64,000 nt of DNA from Streptomyces rubrogriseus (GTDB lineage: Bacteria; Actinomycetota; Actinomycetes; Streptomycetales; Streptomycetaceae), in the NCBI RefSeq assembly GCF_027947575.1, contig NZ_CP116256.1:6138001-6202000 (forward strand), given 5' to 3'. This document shows positions 43,266 to 52,416 of this stretch, one piece after another. Below the pieces are notes generated by a model. It searched no databases. It worked only from the letters and a program-made list of their open reading frames with translations, and was not told where the DNA came from. The stretch's first letter is position 1. The number at the start of each line of letters is the position of its first letter. The translations under genes and the position numbers were made by a program.

Positions 43266-45022
43266 CGGGCCTCGCGCTCCTTGCGCTCGAAGGGACTGGG
43301 CACCGGGTAGTAGGCGCTGAGGAAGGTGGCGAGCATCTCCGTCTGGCGGTCGACGTCGTGGCCGTCGGAGAGCGTGTCGTTGATGCAGAACGCCTGCCGG
43401 TCGCGGCGGGCCAGCAGGATGCCCAGCCTCCGTGCGACCTCGGGCCTGGCGAGGTCCAGGTAGGCGAACCGGATGTCGGACGGCACGGCGCGGCCGGTGA
43501 AGTAGGCGTAGTAGTGGTACAGCGACGACGGGATGGAGATGTCGGTCGGGCTGCGGAACCGGCTGTGGGAGGTCTCCCAGTGCGCTTCGGGGTACTCGCG
43601 TTCTATCTCCGCCAGCACACTCCGCCGCAGGGCGTAGGGCGCGTGCCGGAGTTTCTGGACGATGACCGAGCCGAAGTTCTCCAGGAGAAGCCGCCGGTTG
43701 TTCTTGCCGGCCGCGTCGACCGGACGGTCCGCGGGGCTGGGGTCCGGGCGGGGCACCTGGGACGGCGAGAAGAAGGTCCGGGTCATGCCGTTGGACAGGA
43801 AGAAGTCCTGCGGAGTGACGGGCCGGCCCAGGAACATGTCGTCGTTGAGGTAGAGGAAGTGCTCGGCCAGCCCCTTGATGTGGTGCAGCCGGCTCTCGAT
43901 GGCGTGCGAGTTGAAGGTGGGCAGGGCGGCCGGATCGGCGAAGATCTCGGAGTGGTCGACGACGGTCAGGCGCGGGTGGCTGTCGTTGAGCCATGCCGGA
44001 CGCTGCCCGTCCGTCACCAGGTGGACGTGTCTGACCCAGGGGGCGTTCTGCTCCAGGGCCCGCAGGGAGTAGCGCAGCTCGTCGCGGCTGATGTAGCGGG
44101 CCGCGTTCGCCGACTCGGCGTGGTATCCGCCGTCGTAGGCACTGCGGCGTCGCCGCCAGGCGGGGTCGTTGCCGTCGACCCACGTGTAGACGACGTCGAT
44201 CGGAAAGCGCACGTCCTCCGGCAGCGCGTCGGCGCAGGCCGGTACGGTGCGCACCGAGCGGGTGCGCCGGGTGTGCAGCGCGGCGAAGCCGGTGAGCCGG
44301 CTGACCGGCACGGTGACCCGGGCCTCGCGCAGTGACACGTCCTCCGTGACGCGGTTGGGGCGGGGCGCCACGAGGCGGCCGGCCTCGGGCTTCCAGAACT
44401 CGATGTCGCAGCTGTGCTCGAGACCGAGCACCAGGGAGCCGGTGGGATCGCTCCAGACCATGCCGGTCCGAAGGACCGCGGCATGGCGGGCCTGCTGTCT
44501 GCCGGCCCGGGAGCCCGCCAGTGCCGGACGGGCCTGTGGGGTCTCGCCCCGGCATGCGCGCAGATAGAGGGGGCCGTGCCCGGCACAGCGTTCGAGCGCC
44601 CTGCCCACCTGCTCACGGTCGGACTCCGCGACGGCGAGGACGGAGCGGAAGTCGGAGGTCCCGCGGACGGCGAAGTAGTCGACGCCCGCCTCCTCCAACG
44701 CGGTCACGACCAGTTCGAGGTTGGCCTCGCGCAGGCCGAGCGGCGAGACGGTGGGCCGGACCAGGGCGATCCGGTCGCCGTGTCCGGCGAGTGCGGCGAG
44801 CCGCTCCCCCTCGCGGAAGAGGTGCGGCCAGCGGCGGCGGGCCCGGAAGCCGCGGAACAGCCGGGAGGCGAGGGAGAGGACGTGCAGCCGGCGGAGCAGG
44901 TGCTTGAGCACCGTACGCAGACCTGCCGGGACACGGCGTGCGATACGGCGCCTGAGGCCCGCCGGGACCAGGCTGCGGTACGCGCCGACCGCGGCGGAGG
45001 CCTCAGGGTTGCCTGTGCTCAC
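43262..45022 (-). CDS. Stealth-family (CPS/teichoic-type) sugar-phosphate transferase
   Basis: A 586-residue Stealth protein. Conserved regions are intact: CR1 VVYTWVDGNDPAW (about 272), CR2 RDELRYSLRALE..PWVRHVHLVTD, CR3 SHAIESRLHHIKGLAEHFLYLNDDMFLGR (split; NDD about 392) and CR4 AFCINDT near the end. Stealth enzymes transfer sugar-1-phosphate to glycans, giving phosphodiester-linked polymers. A variable basic N-terminal region (about 1-110) may contact the membrane or partner. GTG 45022 overlaps the upstream stop (GTGA). Confidence 0.92.
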   Translation of the reverse strand: MSTGNPEASAAVGAYRSLVPAGLRRRIARRVPAGLRTVLKHLLRRLHVLSLASRLFRGFRARRRWPHLFREGERLAALAGHGDRIALVRPTVSPLGLREANLELVVTALEEAGVDYFAVRGTSDFRSVLAVAESDREQVGRALERCAGHGPLYLRACRGETPQARPALAGSRAGRQQARHAAVLRTGMVWSDPTGSLVLGLEHSCDIEFWKPEAGRLVAPRPNRVTEDVSLREARVTVPVSRLTGFAALHTRRTRSVRTVPACADALPEDVRFPIDVVYTWVDGNDPAWRRRRSAYDGGYHAESANAARYISRDELRYSLRALEQNAPWVRHVHLVTDGQRPAWLNDSHPRLTVVDHSEIFADPAALPTFNSHAIESRLHHIKGLAEHFLYLNDDMFLGRPVTPQDFFLSNGMTRTFFSPSQVPRPDPSPADRPVDAAGKNNRRLLLENFGSVIVQKLRHAPYALRRSVLAEIEREYPEAHWETSHSRFRSPTDISIPSSLYHYYAYFTGRAVPSDIRFAYLDLARPEVARRLGILLARRDRQAFCINDTLSDGHDVDRQTEMLATFLSAYYPVPSPFERKEREAR

Positions 45023-46641
45023 GAATGTCTGTCCGGCTCTGTGTCGGTCTGCGGGCGGTCGCACTCGAAGACGCTGGGGACGGGGTAGTACTGGTGCAGG
45101 AAGCGCACGACGGCGTTGGTCCCTCCTCCGGAACCCGCCTCCCCGGTGCCGAGACCGAAGAACTGGAGCTGTTGCACGTCACGCCGGACGAGCAGCCGTT
45201 GCAGGTGGGTGCCGATCCCGGGCAGTGCCGCGTGCAGCGCCACCGACGCCTCCCCCGAGGGGTCGGCGAGTCCGGCGACGTATCCGAAGTGGTGGGCCAT
45301 CCCGTCCATGGGGTGGGTGCCGGGCACGCCGGACAGCACCTGCTCGTCCGGTACGGGCAGGGACCGCGCCCCCGCCTCCCCGAGCCGGGTGAGGGTGTCG
45401 GCCCGGTACGGCTGGGGCCCGGCCGCGTAGCCGTGGCCGGTGGCCCGGCCCGTGACGGAGTAGGCGGCGCGGACCCACTCCGCGAAGGACTCCGACGCGC
45501 TCCAGGGGCCGCGCCGGGGACGGGTTCCGCCACTGGGCGTGAAGTAGTCGAAGGGCCGCACCGGCCGGCCGAGCAGGGCACCGGGCCGCATGAGCAGGAA
45601 GTGCTCGGCGAGGTCGGGCAGCTGGTCGAGTCGCCACTCGGCCCCGGGCACGGCGCGGACGACGCTGATCCGTTCGTCCGCCTCCAGCCAGGCCGGCGGC
45701 TCCGCCTGGGCGACGACGTGCACGACGTCGGTCCACGGCGCGTACTGGTGCACCGAGCGCAGGGCCGCGCGCAGCAGTTCCTCTCCCCACGGCGTGGGGT
45801 GCTGCCACAGCAGTACCGCGTCGACGGGGAAGGAGATCTCCTCGAGCCGTACGACGTCGAAGTTCTCCAGGGTGACCGTCGGCCCCAGGTCGCCGTCGAT
45901 GTCGCAGTAGCCGGACAGCCGGTCGAGACCGATCTCGATGCCGAGTGCATCGGCGGGCACGGCGCGCTGCACCCGGTTGGGGCGGGGGCCGATGAGCCGT
46001 TCGTGGGGCAGGTCGGTGTTGGCGGTCCAGAACTCGATCTCGATGCCCTGGTCCTCCCCCACCCACAGGCGCTCCGTGGGGTCGGTACGGAGCCACGTGA
46101 GGCGGATCACCCGGGCCCGGCCGTAGTGCTTCCACGCCTTGATGTGGCTGCCGGGTGTCTCGCGGGTGTCGGCGGCGGACGGCGACACGGAGACGACGTA
46201 GCCGGTGTGCTCCTCCAGCAGGGCGCGCAGCACCCGGCGCACGGTGCCCTTGTCCCGCACCTCCACGGCGAGGCACAGACGGCGGTCGTCGAGGGCGGGC
46301 ACCGCGAACCAGGGCACCTCGGCGGCGTCCAGCGCCTGGGTGACCAGGTCGTGGTCGAGCCGGCGGGCGAGGTCGACGGTGAGCCCGGTGTGCACGTGCG
46401 CGATCCTGCCGTCCGGTGCGGTCGTACGGCGCTCGGACTGTCCGAGGCCCGCGCGGCGGACGCGTCGCAGGGCCCTGCGGTGCAGGCGGGCTTCTCGGCG
46501 GCTCAGGGTCCGCGCGAGGCCGCCCTTCACCTTGCGCCGCACGCCCGCGGGCACGGTGGTCGCGGCGGCGGAGCGGACGGGCTGGGGGACGAACCTTCGG
46601 TAGACGTGCACCGCGGAACTCATCGACGTCGGATTGGCCAC
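45019..46641 (-). CDS. Degenerate Stealth paralogue, probable pseudo-enzyme
   Basis: A 540-residue protein aligned with its two neighbours over the whole length. CR1 DGNDPAW is replaced by QHPTPWG (VLLWQHPTPWGEELL, about 270); the CR3 NDDMFLGR is MRPGALLGRP (about 350); CR4 CINDT and the KNNR segment are missing. Flanking structural pieces (LAEHFL, GRPVxPxDYF, HQYYPVPSVFE) remain. The frame is open and codon use is normal, so it is a kept gene, perhaps a scaffold or acceptor-binding subunit. GTG 46641 has GGAG ten bases upstream. Confidence 0.85.
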   Translation of the reverse strand: MANPTSMSSAVHVYRRFVPQPVRSAAATTVPAGVRRKVKGGLARTLSRREARLHRRALRRVRRAGLGQSERRTTAPDGRIAHVHTGLTVDLARRLDHDLVTQALDAAEVPWFAVPALDDRRLCLAVEVRDKGTVRRVLRALLEEHTGYVVSVSPSAADTRETPGSHIKAWKHYGRARVIRLTWLRTDPTERLWVGEDQGIEIEFWTANTDLPHERLIGPRPNRVQRAVPADALGIEIGLDRLSGYCDIDGDLGPTVTLENFDVVRLEEISFPVDAVLLWQHPTPWGEELLRAALRSVHQYAPWTDVVHVVAQAEPPAWLEADERISVVRAVPGAEWRLDQLPDLAEHFLLMRPGALLGRPVRPFDYFTPSGGTRPRRGPWSASESFAEWVRAAYSVTGRATGHGYAAGPQPYRADTLTRLGEAGARSLPVPDEQVLSGVPGTHPMDGMAHHFGYVAGLADPSGEASVALHAALPGIGTHLQRLLVRRDVQQLQFFGLGTGEAGSGGGTNAVVRFLHQYYPVPSVFECDRPQTDTEPDRHS

Positions 46642-46656
46642 GTCATGAACTCCGTC

Positions 46657-48282
46657 TCATCGTTCGTAGGGACTTGGGGTGGGGAAGTACGAGGTGAAGA
46701 AGTCGTCCAGCAGTTCTTGCTGGGCCTCCGTGTCCTCGGGGGTGGAGAAGGCGTCGTTGAGGCAGAACGAGTCCTGGTCGCGGCCGTCGAGCAGCCGTTG
46801 GAGTCGGTCCGCCAGGTCGGGCACGGCCAGCTGGATGTAGGTGAAGGGCATCGATCCCGGCTGCGCCCGGCCGGTCAGCGCCGCGTAGTACAGCGCGAAC
46901 GACGAGGTGGGCGACAGGTCCGTCATGGCCCGGAACCTGCTGGCCGAGGTGCGCGCCCACGCCTCGGGGAACTCCAGTTCGGCCTCTGTCATCGCCGAAC
47001 GCCGCAAGGCGTAGGGGATGTGCTCCATGGGCTGCGTGATGACCTTGCCGAAACGTTCATGCAGTAGCGCTCTGTTGTTCTTGCACGCCGCGTCCACCGG
47101 ACTGTCGGTCTCGGCGACCGCTCCCTGCGGGATGCGATTGCGCGAGGGGAAGTAGCGCGCCGTCCCGTTCGGGGTGAAGAAGGAGTGCGGGGCGACCGGT
47201 CGCCCCATGAACATGTCATCGTTGAAGTAGAGGAAGTGCTCGGCCAGCCCCTCGATGTGATGGAGCTGGCTCTCGATCGAGTGCGAGTTGAAGGTGGGGA
47301 GGTCCTCCGGGTTGCGGAAGATCTCCCGGTGGGTGGCGATGCGGGCCCCGGGCACGTCCTCGCGCATCCAGCCGGGAACCTGGTCGTCGGTGACGACGTA
47401 GATGTTCCGGATCCACGGTGCGAACAGGTGGAGGGAGCGTATCGAGTAACGCAGTTCGTCCCGGCTGATGAACCTGGCGTCGCTCGCCGACTCGGCGTGG
47501 TAGACCTCACCCTTGGCCTGCGCCTTGCGCTGCTTCCAGGCCGGGTCGTTTCCGTCGACCCACGTGTAGACGGCGTCGACGGGAAACGCGATGTCGTCGG
47601 CGCAGTTCACCAGGAACTCGGGCCGGGTCGGCAGCGCCGGTGCGAGGTACCCCGGGGTCCAGTCCGACACGAAGCGGCTGAACAGCCGGGCGGCGCCCAT
47701 GACGTTCGGACCGCCGACGGCCACCGCCCAGGTGGCCCGGTTGGCCCGCGGCGCGACGAGACAGCTGCCCTGCCGCCGCCAGAACTCCAGGGCGCAGCCG
47801 TACTCGTGCCCGAGCAGCAGGTGCCGGCCCGGGTCGGTGCGGTACCAGCTGACCTGCAGGATCCGCGCGCCGACGACCTCGCGCCAGGCGCGGGGGTCAC
47901 GCGAGGAGACCGGCTTGGCGGGCCGGGGCGCGTCCGGGTCCACGACGCTCAGGTGTCCCGGGTACTGGCCCAGCCCGCGGAACACCGCCTGGAGCGCACG
48001 CTCACGGTCCTCTTCGGCGACGCCCACGACCGTGCCGTGGTCGACCGTGCCGCGTACGGCGAAGTGGCCGACGCCGGCCGCGTCGAGCAGGGCGACGAGT
48101 GCCGAGCGGTTGGCCTCGCGCGCGGCCAGCGGAGTCAGCCCCGGCTCGACGTAGACGTCGCCGTGCTCGTCCGTGAGCGTCGCCGGCGCGTCCACGGCGG
48201 AAGGCCGTGGGCCCGCGGTGCCCTTCGGGGCCACAACGGCCGTGGCGGTCTGATGCGCGGTGAAGTCAGAAACGGTCGTCAT
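46657..48282 (-). CDS. Stealth-family sugar-phosphate transferase, first gene of the operon
   Basis: A 541-residue Stealth protein with all catalytic regions: AVYTWVDGNDPAW (about 232), RDELRYSIRSL, SHSIESQLHHIEGLAEHFLYFNDDMFMGR (NDD about 355, motif split), ACKNNRALL and SFCLNDA. Close paralogue of the gene at 43262, with a shorter N-terminal region. The start is uncertain: ATG 48282 has GGGG nine bases upstream, ATG 48297 lacks a site. It leads a minus-strand operon of five genes: two active Stealth genes, one degenerate copy, a GT4 gene and the PIG-L gene. Confidence 0.9.
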   Translation of the reverse strand: MTTVSDFTAHQTATAVVAPKGTAGPRPSAVDAPATLTDEHGDVYVEPGLTPLAAREANRSALVALLDAAGVGHFAVRGTVDHGTVVGVAEEDRERALQAVFRGLGQYPGHLSVVDPDAPRPAKPVSSRDPRAWREVVGARILQVSWYRTDPGRHLLLGHEYGCALEFWRRQGSCLVAPRANRATWAVAVGGPNVMGAARLFSRFVSDWTPGYLAPALPTRPEFLVNCADDIAFPVDAVYTWVDGNDPAWKQRKAQAKGEVYHAESASDARFISRDELRYSIRSLHLFAPWIRNIYVVTDDQVPGWMREDVPGARIATHREIFRNPEDLPTFNSHSIESQLHHIEGLAEHFLYFNDDMFMGRPVAPHSFFTPNGTARYFPSRNRIPQGAVAETDSPVDAACKNNRALLHERFGKVITQPMEHIPYALRRSAMTEAELEFPEAWARTSASRFRAMTDLSPTSSFALYYAALTGRAQPGSMPFTYIQLAVPDLADRLQRLLDGRDQDSFCLNDAFSTPEDTEAQQELLDDFFTSYFPTPSPYER

Positions 48283-48725
48283 GCCACTGAACCCCATAGG
48301 ACGACGCACGCAGCGGCACAGCCACCCTCCCTCTCCTCACTCGGGACACGCCGGAGTGAGTACCAGTGACCGTGAGCCCTCGTGCCCCCCGGCTCGAATC
48401 ACGACCACGCCAGGCACCGACCGACCGGCCAGTGCCGTCCACACCGAAACTTTAACGTTCACAGGACCGACACATCTTCACCAAGGTCCCGATTGCTGTC
48501 AACAGCAGTCACTTATGACGGAAAATACACAGCTCTCTGACATGCCCTTGAACATCGGACATCGGGCAGATGTCCAGTCCCGCCAACCGGCCCGTCCGCC
48601 AGTCGGTCTATAGTTCGGAAACGCTTCGGCGACCGTCGCCGCGGCGGGGCCCGGCCTCTCCCCCCACTCGTGGCCTGCACGCACGTCCGGACCAGCGAGC
48701 CGGTGACAAGAGAGGACCGAGGTCG
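48283..48725. other. 443-base divergent spacer between Stealth operon and LCP gene
   Basis: No gene is seen. An AT-richer part (about 48440-48560) holds GCTGTCAACAGC (inverted GCTGT/ACAGC), GACAT/ATGTC arms, and AACGTT. It likely contains both divergent promoters. No clear -35/-10 pair could be fixed. Confidence 0.6.
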
Positions 48726-49826
48726 ATGACGCACGCCCCGACGGAGACGAGCCCCCGCCGGTCCCGGCGCGCGCCCAGCCGCCGCCGGTCGCCCCGTCCA
48801 CCGAGACGGCGCCGAGTCTGGCGCTGGGTCGGCCTGAGCCTCGTCCTGTTGCTCCTGGTCGTGGGGGGTGTCGGGTACTGGCTGTACAGCGACCTCAACG
48901 GCAACATCAAGGGCGTCGACATCAACGAGGCGATCGGCGACGACCGCCCGGAGAAGCTGCCCACCTCGGGCCAGAACATCCTGGTGCTCGGGTCCGACTC
49001 ACGCTCCGGGGACAACGCCGGACTCGGCACCGGCAAGGTGGCCGGGGCGCGCTCGGACACCGCGATGGTGATGCACATACCCGAGGGCCGCACCGAGGCC
49101 GTGGCCGTGAGCATCCCGCGGGACACCCTGGTCACCCGTCCCGAGTGCAGGAAGCAGGACGGCACCGAGGCCGCCTCCGCCGAGCGCGTGATGTTCAACT
49201 CCATCTACGCGCAGGTGGGTCCGGCCTGCGTGGTCAAGACGGTGGAGCAGATGTCGGGCATCCGCATGGACCACTACGTGGAGATCGACTTCGCCGGTTT
49301 CAAGGACCTGGTCGACGCCATCGGGGGCGTGACGGTCACCGTCGACCAGGACATCCACGACCCGTCCAGCGGTCTCGACCTGACCGCGGGCACGCACAGG
49401 CTGAACGGCACCGACTCCCTCGCCTTCGTCCGCACCCGGCACGGCGTCGGTGACGGCAGCGACCTCGGCCGCATCGGCCTTCAGCAGCAGTTCATGCTGG
49501 CTCTGCTGAGCGAGATCAAGCGCCAGGACCTGCTCGGCAGCCCCACCAAGACCTACAAGATCGCCGACCAGCTCACGGCGGCCCTGACCACCGACTCCGA
49601 CCTGGCCTCCCTGACCAAGCTCGCCGAGTTCGGACGCAGCCTCAACGGCGTCGATCCGGCCGCGATGGAGACCATCATGCTGCCGGTCGCCTACGACACC
49701 CAGGACCGCAACCGGGTGGTGGCGGCCCAGCCGCAGGCGGAGCAGTTGTGGGAGGCGCTCCGCAAGGACGCGGACATCCCGGAGTCGGCGAAGAAGTCTC
49801 CCGCCACGGGCGGCGGTTCCGCCTGA
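48726..49826 (+). CDS. LytR-CpsA-Psr (LCP) family glycopolymer ligase
   Basis: A 366-residue membrane-anchored enzyme. A very Arg-rich cytoplasmic head (1-30), one membrane helix (about 33-54), and an extracytoplasmic LCP domain: NILVLGSDSRSGDN, DTAMVMHIPEGRTEAVAVSIPRDTLV and FVRTRHGVGDGSDLGRIGLQQQF with the conserved Arg/Asp residues. LCP enzymes transfer polyprenyl-linked phosphoglycans to peptidoglycan. Divergent from the Stealth operon, it is the obvious attachment enzyme for that polymer. GAGG precedes ATG 48726. Confidence 0.93.
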   Translation: MTHAPTETSPRRSRRAPSRRRSPRPPRRRRVWRWVGLSLVLLLLVVGGVGYWLYSDLNGNIKGVDINEAIGDDRPEKLPTSGQNILVLGSDSRSGDNAGLGTGKVAGARSDTAMVMHIPEGRTEAVAVSIPRDTLVTRPECRKQDGTEAASAERVMFNSIYAQVGPACVVKTVEQMSGIRMDHYVEIDFAGFKDLVDAIGGVTVTVDQDIHDPSSGLDLTAGTHRLNGTDSLAFVRTRHGVGDGSDLGRIGLQQQFMLALLSEIKRQDLLGSPTKTYKIADQLTAALTTDSDLASLTKLAEFGRSLNGVDPAAMETIMLPVAYDTQDRNRVVAAQPQAEQLWEALRKDADIPESAKKSPATGGGSA

Positions 49827-49856
49827 CCCGTGGGCCAGGTGCCCGGTGCGCTCCGA

Positions 49857-49884
49857 CAGGGTGACGAAACGTTACGTCACCCTG
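49857..49884. terminator. Hairpin between LCP and propeller genes
   Basis: Perfect 10-bp arms (CAGGGTGACG at 49857-49866, complement at 49875-49884), eight-base loop, between convergent genes. Confidence 0.75.
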
Positions 49885-49910
49885 CCGGGCCGCAGACGGC
49901 GGCACGCGCC

Positions 49911-51032
49911 TCAGACACGTACCGGTGGATCGAGCGCCAGCCCCGGGCCGGTACCCTGCCGCGCGACGCGCAGCGTGCCGTCGGGACCGATCAGCGCGAG
50001 GACGATCCGGCCGTGTCCGTCCAGGGCCAGCGCGGGCGCCCCCGCACTCGGCCCGCCGGCCGGCGACCACCACACGCCCGCGCCTTCGTTCTCCGTGCCG
50101 CACGCGGCCACCATGACCTCGCCGTCGAGTCCGCGGTGGGCGAGCACCGTGCAGTCGTAGCCGTCCAGCACCGCGCGCAGCACCGCGATCCGGTCCCCGG
50201 TGGACGCCCCGCCTAGGGGGACCACCCAGCCGCCGAGGCGGTGGGCGACGATCTGCCCGGTGTCTCCGTCGGCCCAGTAGAAGGTCGACCGGTCCGGCGC
50301 GGTCTCCAGCAGCGAGGCGGTGCCGGGCGTGATGCGCAGGGGGATGTTCGGCTCCCGCCCGAAGTCCGCGTCGGCATCGGACTGCCACCACCGCATCGCG
50401 TGTTGCGAGCTGTCCGCGAGCACCTCTATCCGCCCGGAGGAGTGGACCGTCGTGGCGAACCCGTCCCGCACCCCGCTGCCCTTGAGGTCCAGCCAGCGGT
50501 CCCATCGGCCGCTGGGGCCCTCCCGACGGAGCATCAGCCCGCCCCCGGCATTGCGCACGATGACATGGACTCGTCCAGTCGAGCTCACCGCGGCCACCGG
50601 AGCGCCGAGGCGGACGGCCTTCTCCTGCTGCGGGTGCGGATTTCCCAACGACCGCCACTCGGTGACCGGGCGGGCGGTCTGGTACTGGATGGCGTGGACG
50701 ACGTCGACGGTGGGCTGCGCCCCGTCGCCCCCGCGGGCACGCCGGCCCAGGAAGTGGACATAGGTGTCGGCGCCCTGCGTCACCGAAAGGTCCGTCAGGT
50801 CCGGCACCGGGATGAGTTCCGGCTCCGACCAGTGCGGTCCGCCGGGCCTGGTCTCCGTCCAGCGCAGCAGGCCGGCCCGGGAGCGGGCGTAGGCGGTCAG
50901 CCTGCCGTCCTTGCCCAGGACGAGCCACCGGCCGTCGAGACAGCCCTCGGCGACATGCCGCTCTCTCCCCGCCTCGACGACCTGGCCGGCCGCTCTTCCT
51001 CGGGCGGCGCCGCGCCCGGATCCGGTCCGCAT
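49911..51032 (-). CDS. PLL-type lectin-like beta-propeller protein 1
   Basis: A 373-residue protein made of about six repeats of 45-55 residues (for example GRWLVLGKDGRLTAYARS, GRVHVIVRNAGGGLMLRR, GRIEVLADSSQHAMRWW, GRIVLALIGPDGTLRV). The G-R-h-x-V start and W/Y-rich ends match propeller lectins. No signal peptide is evident, so surface location is uncertain. It resembles the C-terminal half of the PIG-L gene. ATG 51032 has GGGAGGGG twelve bases upstream. Its ligand may be the polymer made by this locus (inference). Confidence 0.75.
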   Translation of the reverse strand: MRTGSGRGAARGRAAGQVVEAGRERHVAEGCLDGRWLVLGKDGRLTAYARSRAGLLRWTETRPGGPHWSEPELIPVPDLTDLSVTQGADTYVHFLGRRARGGDGAQPTVDVVHAIQYQTARPVTEWRSLGNPHPQQEKAVRLGAPVAAVSSTGRVHVIVRNAGGGLMLRREGPSGRWDRWLDLKGSGVRDGFATTVHSSGRIEVLADSSQHAMRWWQSDADADFGREPNIPLRITPGTASLLETAPDRSTFYWADGDTGQIVAHRLGGWVVPLGGASTGDRIAVLRAVLDGYDCTVLAHRGLDGEVMVAACGTENEGAGVWWSPAGGPSAGAPALALDGHGRIVLALIGPDGTLRVARQGTGPGLALDPPVRV

Positions 51033-51126
51033 GACGTGACCTGCCCCTCCCGCCGCCGAACGCGGCTGACCCGCCCTCCTCCCGAGGATCCGTCCTGCGC
51101 GGAGGCTGAGCGCGCACCATCATAGA

Positions 51127-51138
51127 TCGAACGTTCGA
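51127..51138. promoter_or_regulatory. 12-bp palindrome upstream of propeller gene 1
   Basis: TCGAACGTTCGA, next to a TATGAT (minus strand) that could be a -10. The surrounding ATCAT/ATGAT arms extend the symmetry. Possibly an operator. Confidence 0.45.
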
Positions 51139-51243
51139 CGAACATGATGTGACGACCTGGTGCGCGGCTCCTCCCGCCCGCGACGGCTGCTCCCGGGACC
51201 CGCCCGCGCGGCCGCTCCCGGGCGGCGGCCCGGGGGTCTTGGG

Positions 51244-52269
51244 TCAGACCGCCTGCCACGCCCCCAGCGCCAGCCCCGCCTCGTCCTTCCGCCGGGTCAG
51301 CAGCAGCTGCCCGGTCGACGGGGACAGGGTCGCCGCCACCAGCCGGCCGTCGGCGTCCAGGGCCAGGGCCACGGTCGCGTCGGCCGGCAGCGCGGGGCCC
51401 GACTCGGTCCAGGCCACGCCGGCCTCCTCCGTCTCCGAGGGGTACGCGGCGAAGGCGACGCGGCCGCTGCCCGCCGCGCGCTGGGCGAGCAGCGTGCAGT
51501 CGTAGCCGTCTATGACGGTGCCGACGGCCGCCACGGGACCGGGGCCCGCGGCGGGCACCAGCGGGACCGGCTTCCCGCCGGGGCGCCAGGCGCACAGCTC
51601 CCCGGTGCCGTCGTCGGTGAAGAAGACCGTGGTGCGCTCCGCGGAGGTCGCCAGGGCGCGCAGGGTGCCCGGGCGGACCGCGGCGTGCAGGCGCTCCCCC
51701 AGCTCCATGCGGGTGCCCGCCGCCTCCTGACTCCAGTGCAGGATCCCGCTCTCCACGGGCGCGTACAGCTCGACCAGTCCGGTCCGGGTCGTCACCGCCA
51801 CGGGCGACTCCCGGACGCGGCTGCCCCTCAGGTCCCGCCACGGCGCCCAGCCGCCCTTCTCCCGCTGGGCCACCATGCTCATGCCGCCGCCTCCGTTGCG
51901 GACGAAGACGTGGGCGCGTCCCTGCGCGTCGACCGCGACGGTGGGAGGCCCGGTGCGGTCGCCCTGCTTGTTGGGGTGGCCGGCCGGCTGCCAGTCCAGG
52001 GGCGCGAGCAGCGGCCGGTAGTGCGTGGTGTGCACGAGGCCGGCGCGGTCGGCACCGGTGGGCTGCCAGGCGACCAGGTGGGCGTAGCCGTCCGCGCCCT
52101 GCCCGACCGCGAGGGCGCCCGGACGCAGTTCCTGGTCGCCGCCGGCCCGGCGCGGGGGCTCCCAGCGTCCGCCGGGTGTGCTCTCGGCACGCCACAGGGC
52201 GGCGTCGTCCGCCTGGAAGTACACACTGAGGCGGCCGTCGCGGCCGAGGAGAAGCCAGTCGCCGTTCAC
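51244..52269 (-). CDS. PLL-type lectin-like beta-propeller protein 2
   Basis: A 341-residue paralogue of the 49911 gene with the same repeat plan (GDWLLLGRDGRLSVYFQ, GRAHVFVRNGGGGMSMV, GLVELYAPVESGILHW, GRLVAATLSPSTGQLLL). No signal peptide or membrane helix is seen. GTG 52269 is leaderless: TAGAGT ends seven bases upstream on the minus strand. Copies 1 and 2 are separated by 211 bases and transcribed in the same direction. Confidence 0.75.
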   Translation of the reverse strand: MNGDWLLLGRDGRLSVYFQADDAALWRAESTPGGRWEPPRRAGGDQELRPGALAVGQGADGYAHLVAWQPTGADRAGLVHTTHYRPLLAPLDWQPAGHPNKQGDRTGPPTVAVDAQGRAHVFVRNGGGGMSMVAQREKGGWAPWRDLRGSRVRESPVAVTTRTGLVELYAPVESGILHWSQEAAGTRMELGERLHAAVRPGTLRALATSAERTTVFFTDDGTGELCAWRPGGKPVPLVPAAGPGPVAAVGTVIDGYDCTLLAQRAAGSGRVAFAAYPSETEEAGVAWTESGPALPADATVALALDADGRLVAATLSPSTGQLLLTRRKDEAGLALGAWQAV

Positions 52270-52275
52270 CGGTTC

Positions 52276-52281
52276 ACTCTA
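52276..52281 (-). promoter_or_regulatory. Candidate -10 (TAGAGT), leaderless start of propeller gene 2
   Basis: TAnnnT ending exactly seven bases before GTG 52269 on the minus strand. Confidence 0.5.
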
Positions 52282-52416
52282 AGCGGGAGCACCGGTTCCG
52301 TGGCGAGCGGGTACGGCCGCCGACCGCGAGGCGGGGCGGGGCGGGGCGGCGCGGGGACAGTGAGGCTCAAGGGCGGGGAGCCGCAAGGGCGGGGAGGGGC
52401 GTGCGACCCTGGCGGC

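Noticed and set aside
43700..43760. Possible frameshift in the Stealth gene at 43262
   Set aside because: The conserved regions before and after read in one frame without break.
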